Assembly: GCA_002476905.1 (NCBI GenBank)
Contig: DLND01000173.1
Coordinates: forward strand, 10,806-20,325
Origin: Flavobacteriales bacterium UBA7519
GTDB taxonomy: Bacteria > Bacteroidota > Bacteroidia > Flavobacteriales > Weeksellaceae
DNA: 9,520 bases
Reading direction: 5' to 3'
Shown here: piece after piece, positions 1 through 5,895 of the stretch
Position numbering within the stretch: the stretch's first letter is position 1
Layout: each line of letters begins with the position of its first letter
Translations under genes and position numbers: made by a program
Notes under the pieces: generated by a model
Seen by the model: the letters and a program-made list of their open reading frames with translations, nothing else
Database searches by the model: none
Told to the model about the DNA's origin: nothing

Positions 1-242
1 TGACAGCTACACTTAAAGATTTTGATTTCCCAGTTTCATTTAATGTCGTAAGTTTTAAAGTTAAAGTTCCTGGTAAGGCTGTAATGTCTGTCAATGGAAA
101 TTCATTAGCTCCAGTTGAACCTCTAACAAAAGGCTTAAGATCTGGAGATAACGTAGCAATCTTTGATGTTCAGGCAACGGCTCAAGGATTAAGTGGAGTA
201 GTACTGCCTAATATTAGTGGGGTTGTTATTAGTGTACTATAA
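1..242 (+). CDS. gldM: GldM, C-terminal end (partial, 5' truncated by window)
   Basis: The open frame begins at base 3 and gives 79 residues ending ...SGVVISVL before TAA at 240-242. GldM is the inner-membrane protein whose long periplasmic part, with GldL, forms the proton-driven motor of the type IX secretion system and gliding motility. Only the last periplasmic domain is visible here: beta-rich, with FKVKVPGKAVMSVNGN followed by LTKGLRSGDNVAIFDVQA. The identification rests on this tail together with the complete gldN 49 bases downstream, which is the conserved gldKLMN order. The full protein is usually about 510-525 residues, so roughly 85 percent lies upstream. The 49-base gap to gldN shows no terminator, consistent with co-transcription. 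Confidence 0.85.
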   Translation, partial: TATLKDFDFPVSFNVVSFKVKVPGKAVMSVNGNSLAPVEPLTKGLRSGDNVAIFDVQATAQGLSGVVLPNISGVVISVL

Positions 243-291
243 TAGTTAAAAAACAGTTTTACCTGATTGATTTTATATTTCAATACTTATT

Positions 292-1509
292 ATGAAAAAG
301 ATTATATATAGTTTAATTTGTCTTTCCTCTACAATGGTTTTTGGGCAGAGTAACATTCTAAATGCTAATTCGCCACAGACATTCAGAGAAAATCGTGAGA
401 TGAAGAAAGATAGTATTACACCTCTTAAATATGGATTTATCGAAGATAAAGACATCTTTAGAAGTATGGTTGTATGGGAGATTATTGATATGAATGATAA
501 AATCAATCAGCCTTTTTACCATAATGCTGATGGCTTGGTTTCTCAAAACAAATCTCTTTATCAAATCTTATTAGAAGCTGTCAATTCTGGTAAAATAAAA
601 GAAGTTTATTCTGGAGATGACTTTACAACCAGATTGACTCCGGAGGCTATCGCTGCTGCTACTTCTGTTCCGATGGTAGATAATTATCTTACCGAAGTGT
701 TGAATGCGAATAAGATCGAAGATGCAGAAGCGCAAAGACTTTTGAAATATTTTACGTCATTAAAAGGAACAGGTAATAAGCAAGTTGATGGAATGTTTAT
801 GAAATATTCTACCAGATTATCTGATGTTTTAGAATATAATGGAGCTGCTCAGCCTGCTGCTACTGAGGAAACTGTAACTACTGGTAAAGGAAAGAAGAAC
901 AAGACTGTTAAGAAAACATCTAAAGCGCCTTCTATTGAACCTGGTACTCTGCTTGTGAACTTAGACGGGTCTTGGTATAAAATCAATAAAAGCGTCATCG
1001 AAGCTAACGTTGGTTTTTCCGAGACTAAAACTGAAAATGTTAAAGCGCTTAAGCTAATGGGTATGTGGTATATCGACAAGAGAAATACTCAATTAAGATA
1101 TAGACTTCTTGGAATTGCAGCTATGGGTGAAGATCCAAACGCAGCACTGCTAAAAGCAGAAAGAGCACAGCAAATGCAGGAGTCTGGAGCACCAGTTGAT
1201 CCTTCTATCCTAAATGAAACAGGAGATTTAATCGATCTTTTCTGGATCTATTATCCAGATGCTAGACAAGTTCTAAGCAGCAATTATATCTTTAATGCGA
1301 AAAACTCTACTTCTGATATTACATTTGATGATGTTCTGAATGCAAGAAGATTTTCTTCTGTAATTTACAAGACTGATAACGGAATGGGTAGAGGTGGTAG
1401 CGGTAACATCGATGAGTATATCCCGAATGATGCGGAAGGACAATTAGAAGAAAGCGACAGAATCAAAGCCCAAATTCTTCAGATGGAAAATGATTTATGG
1501 AATTACTAA
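292..1509 (+). CDS. gldN: GldN, type IX secretion system / gliding motility protein
   Basis: Periplasmic component of the type IX secretion system (PorN in Porphyromonas), which associates with the outer-membrane lipoprotein GldK and links the GldLM motor to the translocon. The 405-residue product starts with a Sec signal peptide: MKKIIYSLICLSSTMVFG, with likely cleavage near residue 18. There is no lipobox, so it should be soluble in the periplasm. Recognisable GldN segments are the EDKDIFRSMVVWEIIDMNDKIN region (about 51-72), the LKLMGMWYIDKR block (253-264) and the DLFWIYYPDARQVL block (315-328). Residues about 184-218 form a low-complexity stretch, first Ala/Thr/Glu-rich and then Lys-rich (GKGKKNKTVKKTSK), which lengthens the protein beyond the roughly 340 residues I recall for other GldN. 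It follows gldM by 49 bases and is closed by a strong terminator, so it is the last gene of the gld operon. Confidence 0.93.
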   Translation: MKKIIYSLICLSSTMVFGQSNILNANSPQTFRENREMKKDSITPLKYGFIEDKDIFRSMVVWEIIDMNDKINQPFYHNADGLVSQNKSLYQILLEAVNSGKIKEVYSGDDFTTRLTPEAIAAATSVPMVDNYLTEVLNANKIEDAEAQRLLKYFTSLKGTGNKQVDGMFMKYSTRLSDVLEYNGAAQPAATEETVTTGKGKKNKTVKKTSKAPSIEPGTLLVNLDGSWYKINKSVIEANVGFSETKTENVKALKLMGMWYIDKRNTQLRYRLLGIAAMGEDPNAALLKAERAQQMQESGAPVDPSILNETGDLIDLFWIYYPDARQVLSSNYIFNAKNSTSDITFDDVLNARRFSSVIYKTDNGMGRGGSGNIDEYIPNDAEGQLEESDRIKAQILQMENDLWNY

Positions 1510-1530
1510 CATATCTCATATACAAATAAC

Positions 1531-1563
1531 AAAAAACCTGAGTATCTTTACTCAGGTTTTTTT
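1531..1563 (+). terminator. Intrinsic terminator after gldN
   Basis: A perfect 14-bp inverted repeat (AAAAAACCTGAGTA at 1531-1544, TACTCAGGTTTTTT at 1549-1562) has a TCTT loop and ends in a run of seven T. It lies 21 bases after the gldN stop codon. The stem is A/T-flanked on both sides, so it could also act in reverse. Its T-tract ends only five bases before the ATG of the next gene. Confidence 0.9.
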
Positions 1564-1568
1564 ATTTT

Positions 1569-2600
1569 ATGGAACAGGTAGATTACATCATCGTTGGAGC
1601 TGGATATGCAGGAGTTTTTTTCGCTCATCAATTAATTAAACAAAAAAGATCGTTTAAGATTTTTTACGATGAAAATATTTCTGCGTCTCAAATTTCTGCG
1701 GGCGTTTGTAATCCGGTTATTTTGAAACGTTTCAACACATTTTGGAAGTCTCAGGAACAGATCGATTATCTTAATGTCATCTTCAAAGAAATAGAAACTT
1801 ATACTTCTAAAAATTATTTGATTGATGAAAACGTTGTTCGAATTTTTCATAATGATTCTGAGAAAGTGCAATGGACAAAGAACGCCCAAAAAGAAGATTT
1901 AAAGTCTTACCTTAGTCTAGATTTTATAAAATTAGAGTCTGTTGAAAATCTTTTTGGAGCTGGAAAAGTCAATCAATCCTGCAGAATTGATGTCTCTAAT
2001 TTCTTTCTTGATATGTTGAGTTATTTAGAAGATAATGATTATCTGGTCAAAGAAAAATTCAACCATCAATTAATTAATACTACAAGCAATTCTTATAAAA
2101 ATATTACCTTCAAGAATATTATTTTCTGTGAAGGTGTTGCTAGTAATAACAATCCATTTTTTAGTCATATTCCAATCCAACCCAACAAAGGGCATTGTTT
2201 GAAAGTTAAACTTAAAGAAAAACCTGAATCATACATTATCAAGAAAAAACATTTCTTATTTAACCTTCAGGATGATGAATATTACTACGGTGGAACTTAC
2301 GACCGTTTTGATATGAGTACTAATATCAATGATGAATCTGTCGAAGAATTAAAATCAGGTCTTGAGGGAATTTATAAAAACGATTTTGAAATTCAGGATG
2401 TAAATGTAGCATTTCGTGCAACAGTTGGGGATAGAAGACCAATTTTAGGGAAACATCAGGAACATCAAAATTTCTACATCTTTAATGGATTAGGAGCAAG
2501 AGGAGTTTACAACGGAAGTTATTTTTCGAAAACATTGTTTGATTTTATTGAGAATAATTTGAATCTCGATTCCGAGATTGATGTTAAAAGGTTCTATTGA
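1569..2600 (+). CDS. FAD-dependent oxidoreductase, DAO fold, substrate unknown
   Basis: A 343-residue flavoprotein of the D-amino-acid-oxidase-like fold. The N-terminus DYIIVGAGYAGVFFAHQL carries the dinucleotide-binding GxGxxG motif (GAGYAG, residues 10-15) that holds the ADP part of FAD. A CNPVILKRF segment follows at 47-55, where related oxidases place residues near the flavin. A C-terminal motif RATVGDRRPILG (283-294) and GLGARGVYNGSYFS (307-320) close the FAD site, as in glycine oxidase and the MnmC C-terminal domain. There is no signal peptide, so it is cytoplasmic. The substrate cannot be read from the sequence. The ATG is five bases after the gldN terminator, with no Shine-Dalgarno and no obvious promoter box, so expression may depend on read-through. 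My impression is that an oxidoreductase of this kind often follows gldN in Flavobacteriia, but I could not verify this. Confidence 0.85.
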   Translation: MEQVDYIIVGAGYAGVFFAHQLIKQKRSFKIFYDENISASQISAGVCNPVILKRFNTFWKSQEQIDYLNVIFKEIETYTSKNYLIDENVVRIFHNDSEKVQWTKNAQKEDLKSYLSLDFIKLESVENLFGAGKVNQSCRIDVSNFFLDMLSYLEDNDYLVKEKFNHQLINTTSNSYKNITFKNIIFCEGVASNNNPFFSHIPIQPNKGHCLKVKLKEKPESYIIKKKHFLFNLQDDEYYYGGTYDRFDMSTNINDESVEELKSGLEGIYKNDFEIQDVNVAFRATVGDRRPILGKHQEHQNFYIFNGLGARGVYNGSYFSKTLFDFIENNLNLDSEIDVKRFY

Positions 2601-2628
2601 TTTTTTAACGTATTTTAAATTATACTAA

Positions 2629-2660
2629 TTTGGTCAAATTTGAATGAATTGTTAAATTTG
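2629..2660 (+). promoter_or_regulatory. Bacteroidota-type promoter before cysH
   Basis: TTTG at 2629-2632, a 20-bp spacer and TAAATTTG at 2653-2660 match the Bacteroidota sigma-factor consensus (about TTTG, 19-21 bp, TAnnTTTG) in both boxes and in spacing. Transcription would begin near 2667, leaving a leader of only about 10 bases before the cysH ATG, too short for a riboswitch. A perfect 8-bp palindrome CAAATTTG (2635-2642) lies within the spacer and could be a small operator, though it may be chance in AT-rich DNA. No comparable promoter was found before cysD, cysN or the downstream fusion gene, so this may drive the whole sulfate-assimilation block. Confidence 0.6.
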
Positions 2661-2676
2661 TACCTGATTATTTTAA

Positions 2677-3393
2677 ATGATGGAGAACCAGCTAAAAAAA
2701 ACTTACCAGAAACTGATTGATGAAAATATTGAGACAAAATCAATAGATGAAGTTCTGGAGATTTTGACGAATACTTTTCCCGATGAAGTTTGCTTTTCCA
2801 CGAGCTTTAGTTTCGAAGATCAAGTTATAACAGACTTCGTCAAAAATTCTGGGATCAAAGTTTTCACGCTAGACACTGGCCGACTATTCGAAGATACTTA
2901 CAGCACTTGGAATTTAACCAAATCTAAGTACAAACTACCCATCAAAGCTTATTATCCAAATCCTGAAGAATTGGAACCATTCGTTCAGGACAATGGCCCA
3001 GATTCCTTTTACAGATCTGTAGAAAACAGAAAAACCTGTTGTGATATAAGAAAAGTTCATCCGCTAAAAAGAGCTTTGAGAGGCAACAAAATCTGGATTA
3101 CAGGACTCAGAGCCGAGCATTCCGTTGCAAGAGAAAATCTTTCTCAATTAGAATGGGACGAGTCCAACCAAATCATCAAATATCATCCTATCCTTTTTTG
3201 GACGACGGAACAGGTTAAAGAATACATCAAAAAAAATAATATTCCGTATAATATCTTGCACGACAAAGGTTTCGTTAGCATCGGCTGTGCGCCTTGTACA
3301 CGTGCGATTGAGCCAGGTGAAGATTTTCGTGCCGGTCGATGGTGGTGGGAAGATGCCAGCAAAAAAGAGTGTGGACTTCATGTTCACAAATAA
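2677..3393 (+). CDS. cysH: CysH, assimilatory APS reductase (iron-sulfur type)
   Basis: Reduces adenylylsulfate (APS) to sulfite and AMP in the cytoplasm, using thioredoxin or a similar donor. The 238-residue protein shows the adenylate-binding loop STSFSFEDQ (41-49), DTGRLFEDTY (66-75) and the RKVHPLKRAL block (125-134). It has CC at 121-122 plus CAPC at 204-207, the four-cysteine set that binds a [4Fe-4S] cluster in APS reductases and is absent from E. coli-type PAPS reductases. The catalytic cysteine is C232 in the C-terminal KECGLH motif, six residues before the end. So APS rather than PAPS is the likely substrate, which fits the lack of an APS kinase here. Two adjacent ATG codons (2677, 2680) could serve as start; the first is used here. 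It is the first gene of the cys block and is followed by a 150-base AT-rich spacer. Confidence 0.93.
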   Translation: MMENQLKKTYQKLIDENIETKSIDEVLEILTNTFPDEVCFSTSFSFEDQVITDFVKNSGIKVFTLDTGRLFEDTYSTWNLTKSKYKLPIKAYYPNPEELEPFVQDNGPDSFYRSVENRKTCCDIRKVHPLKRALRGNKIWITGLRAEHSVARENLSQLEWDESNQIIKYHPILFWTTEQVKEYIKKNNIPYNILHDKGFVSIGCAPCTRAIEPGEDFRAGRWWWEDASKKECGLHVHK

Positions 3394-3460
3394 TTGATTA
3401 ATTATTTAAAATATATAAAATATATCCAATTGTAAACATTTATAAGTATAAATTTTTGCT

Positions 3461-3534
3461 GAGTGAAACGCCTTTGCGAATCTTAAAATATTTTCAATTA
3501 GATAAAAAAACTTTGCGCACTTTGCGTTTAAAAA
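3461..3534 (+). repeat. Intergenic CTTTGCG repeat before cysD
   Basis: The cysH-cysD spacer (3394-3543) contains three copies of CTTTGCG, at 3472-3478, 3511-3517 and 3520-3526. The last two lie head to tail as CTTTGCGCACTTTGCG, and the block ends in GTTTAAAAAAATAAA. AAACGC (3466-3471) and GCGTTT (3524-3529) at the two ends are reverse complements and could close a long loop. I recall similar CTTTGCG strings recurring between genes in Chryseobacterium and Flavobacterium, so this is probably a dispersed repeat rather than a cys-specific site. The rest of the spacer (3394-3460) is very AT-rich, with no convincing TAnnTTTG box and no terminator. Confidence 0.6.
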
Positions 3535-3543
3535 AATAAAAAA

Positions 3544-4452
3544 ATGTCAAAATATCATTTGGATTATCTGGAGCAGTTAGAATCCGAAGCCATTCATATT
3601 TTCAGAGAAGTTGCGGGTCAGTTTGAGCGTCCGGCTTTACTTTTCAGCGGAGGAAAGGATAGCATTACGCTGGTTCATCTGGCGCTGAAAGCTTTTCGTC
3701 CGGGTAAATTCCCGTTTCCATTGGTTCACATTGATACAGGTCATAACTTCCCAGAAGTTCTGGAATTTCGTGACCAATTAGCTGAGCAGATTGGCGAGAA
3801 ACTAATTGTACGAAAAGTCGAAGATACCATCAAAGAAAAAGGTTTGAGAGAACCAAAAGGAAAATTGCCAAGTAGAAATGCTTTGCAGACTTTCACGTTG
3901 TTGGACACCGTAGAAGAATTCGAATTTGACTGTTGCATTGGTGGCGGAAGACGTGATGAGGAAAAAGCCCGAGCCAAAGAACGTATTTTCTCTGTTCGTG
4001 ATGATTTCGGACAGTGGGATCCAAAACTTCAGCGTCCCGAATTGTGGAATACCTACAACGGGAAAATCCACAAAGGTGAACAGGTAAGAGCATTCCCAAT
4101 CAGTAACTGGACAGAATTGGATGTTTGGAATTACATCTTGAAAGAAAATATCCAACTACCTTCCATCTACTTCTCACACGAACGCGAAGTTCTCAATTTC
4201 GATAACCAATTCATCGCAATGAACGAGTTCGTCAATCTTGATGAAAATGATGTCGTGACCAAAGAAAAAGTCCGCTACAGAACGGTTGGAGATATGACTT
4301 GCACCGCAGCAGTATTATCGGAAGCGACAAATCTGGAGCAAGTGATTGCCGAAATTATCACGACCAAAACCAGCGAACGTGGCGAAACCAGAATAGACGA
4401 CAGAACCTCCGAAGCTGCGATGGAGGACAGAAAGAAAGCGGGTTATTTCTAA
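3544..4452 (+). CDS. cysD: CysD, sulfate adenylyltransferase small (catalytic) subunit
   Basis: Catalytic subunit of the heteromeric ATP sulfurylase, making APS and pyrophosphate from ATP and sulfate with GTP hydrolysis by CysN. At 302 residues it matches the family length (E. coli CysD is also 302). The PP-loop SGGKDS is at residues 35-40, followed by VHIDTGHNFPE (61-71), the conserved GGGRRDEEKARAKER block (133-147) and RAFPISNWTELDVW (180-193). The DRKKAGYF ending is typical of complete family members. It sits 150 bases after cysH and 185 bases before cysN, an unusually wide gap for the partner subunit, filled by a repeat element. Base use looks slightly richer in G+C than in the gld genes, but not enough to argue for transfer. 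Confidence 0.97.
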   Translation: MSKYHLDYLEQLESEAIHIFREVAGQFERPALLFSGGKDSITLVHLALKAFRPGKFPFPLVHIDTGHNFPEVLEFRDQLAEQIGEKLIVRKVEDTIKEKGLREPKGKLPSRNALQTFTLLDTVEEFEFDCCIGGGRRDEEKARAKERIFSVRDDFGQWDPKLQRPELWNTYNGKIHKGEQVRAFPISNWTELDVWNYILKENIQLPSIYFSHEREVLNFDNQFIAMNEFVNLDENDVVTKEKVRYRTVGDMTCTAAVLSEATNLEQVIAEIITTKTSERGETRIDDRTSEAAMEDRKKAGYF

Positions 4453-4463
4453 ATCATATTGAG

Positions 4464-4588
4464 GAGTCGGGAACCTGCTGTCCGCTATCTTTTTTTTCAT
4501 TGCGAACGAAGTGAAGCAATCTTTAGAATTTTTCAGCAATCGCAATAACAAAAAAGGATGCCGCTTCCATCAGGACTAGCGAGCAATT
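4464..4588 (+). repeat. Structured intergenic repeat between cysD and cysN (nested)
   Basis: This occupies most of the 185-base cysD-cysN gap. The outer part reads GTCGGG (4466-4471), CCTGCTGTCCGCTATC (4474-4489) and a T-run. After the core come AAAAAAGGAT (4550-4559), GCCGCTTCCATCAGG and ACTAGC. CCTG (4474-4477) can pair with CAGG (4571-4574), and the T- and A-runs can pair. The core holds a second element: ATTGCGA (4499-4505) pairs perfectly with TCGCAAT (4540-4546), around GAACGAAGTGAAGCAATC. Both parts resemble strings I recall as dispersed repeats in Chryseobacterium-like genomes. No promoter box was found in the gap, and cysN still follows in the same direction, so co-transcription through the element is likely. 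The final 49 bases before cysN (4589-4637) are AT-rich and unremarkable. Confidence 0.7.
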
Positions 4589-4637
4589 CTATGGTTAGAC
4601 GGTAACCATTCAACATTAACAATTAACCATTACAACA

Positions 4638-5876
4638 ATGGACATATTAAGATTCATAACTGCAGGAAGTGTAGACGACGGAAAAAGCACACTGATAGGC
4701 AGATTATTATACGATAGCAAAAACATTCTGATTGACCAGTTAGAGGCTGTTGAACGTGCCAGCAAATTTAAAAACGATGGTGAACTGGATTTGGCCTTGC
4801 TTACGGATGGCCTGAGAGCAGAACGCGAACAAGGAATTACAATCGATGTGGCGTACAAATATTTCTCTACTCCGAAACGTAAATTCATCATTGCAGATGC
4901 GCCGGGACACGTTCAGTACACCCGAAATATGATTACGGGTGCCAGCAATTCTGATTTGATTATCATCTTGATTGACGCCAGAAACGGGATCATCGAACAA
5001 ACCAAAAGACATTCGATTATTGCATCATTGCTCAATATCTCGAATGTTGTGGTGGCGATTAACAAGCTGGATTTGGTTAATTATTCCGAAGAGATTTTCA
5101 ACAATATCAAGAACGAGTATTCAAAAATGGCAGAACAACTGTCTCTCAATAATGTCGTTTATATTCCAATCTCAGCTCTTGATGGAGACAATATCGTTGA
5201 CAAATCCGAAAACCTGAATTGGTACGAGGGAAAAACTTTATTGGATTATCTGGAATCTGTAGAATTAGAAAATACGATTAATCTGGATAAAGCGAGATTC
5301 CCTGTTCAATATGTGATTCGTCCTCAGACAGAAGAACTTCACGATTATCGTGGTTATGCAGGAAAAATCACAAGCGGAATTTACAAAGTTGGAGATTCTG
5401 TGACGATTTTACCTTCTGGAACCGAAAGTAAGATTTCCACTATCGAAATCAACCAGGAAAAAGTAGAAGAAGCATTTGCACCTCAAAGTGTGATTTTACA
5501 TTTGGAAGACGATGTAGATATTAGCCGAGGAGATTTGATTGTAAAGTCAAATGATCTTCCAAAAGTCGAACAGGATTTAGAAGTTCTGGTTTGCTGGATG
5601 GGCGACAAACCGCTCAAATCTGGTGCAAAATATTTGATTCAAAACAACACAACACAAGTCAAAGGCGTCATCAAAGAAATTGAATATAAATTGGATGTCA
5701 ATACTTTGGAAAAACAAGAAGTAGAGCAGGTTTCTCTTAATGAGATTGTGAAACTTAAACTCAAAACCGCAAAACCTTTGGCTTATGATTCTTACAAAGA
5801 TTTGGCTTCCAATGGCGGAATAATCTTTATAGATGAGTCTAGTTTTGTGACAGTTGGTGCCGGTTTGATTCAATAA
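4638..5876 (+). CDS. cysN: CysN, sulfate adenylyltransferase large (GTPase) subunit
   Basis: The GTPase subunit that activates CysD for APS synthesis. The 412-residue protein is an EF-Tu-like translation-factor GTPase: P-loop GSVDDGKS (10-17), switch I GITI (66-69), DAPGH (87-91) and NKLD (142-145), followed by two beta-barrel domains (about 230-410). Asp-Asp-Gly in the P-loop and the TDGLRAEREQGITID stretch (56-70) are typical of CysN rather than elongation factors. It is shorter than E. coli CysN (about 475) and ends soon after the second barrel with no fused APS kinase (CysC). That matches a pathway in which CysH takes APS directly. It is 19 bases upstream of the siroheme-synthase-like/TSUP gene, strongly suggesting one transcript. 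Confidence 0.96.
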   Translation: MDILRFITAGSVDDGKSTLIGRLLYDSKNILIDQLEAVERASKFKNDGELDLALLTDGLRAEREQGITIDVAYKYFSTPKRKFIIADAPGHVQYTRNMITGASNSDLIIILIDARNGIIEQTKRHSIIASLLNISNVVVAINKLDLVNYSEEIFNNIKNEYSKMAEQLSLNNVVYIPISALDGDNIVDKSENLNWYEGKTLLDYLESVELENTINLDKARFPVQYVIRPQTEELHDYRGYAGKITSGIYKVGDSVTILPSGTESKISTIEINQEKVEEAFAPQSVILHLEDDVDISRGDLIVKSNDLPKVEQDLEVLVCWMGDKPLKSGAKYLIQNNTTQVKGVIKEIEYKLDVNTLEKQEVEQVSLNEIVKLKLKTAKPLAYDSYKDLASNGGIIFIDESSFVTVGAGLIQ

Positions 5877-5895
5877 TCTTAAATAAGAAAATACT

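Noticed and set aside
260..268. TACCTGATT shared by the regions before gldN and cysH (260-268 and 2661-2669)
   Set aside because: A single 9-base match in AT-rich spacers is likely chance. The cysH copy lies at the expected transcription start but the gldN copy has no promoter boxes.
2601..2676. Possible SAM or other sulfur riboswitch before cysH
   Set aside because: The gap is 76 bases and the predicted leader about 10; no stable paired structure is visible.
3802..4155. 117-codon - strand open frame inside cysD
   Set aside because: Fully antisense to conserved CysD motifs; the translation is Phe/Ser-rich and without family features.
4299..4514. 71-codon + strand open frame overlapping the 3' end of cysD and the repeat
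   Set aside because: It overlaps conserved cysD coding in another frame and runs into the non-coding repeat; no domain features.
5877..5895. Frameshift or assembly join making the cysN-fusion arrangement artificial
   Set aside because: cysN ends with a normal TAA and the next gene is in a different frame after 19 bases; within the fusion gene the frame is continuous, with sensible composition across the linker.
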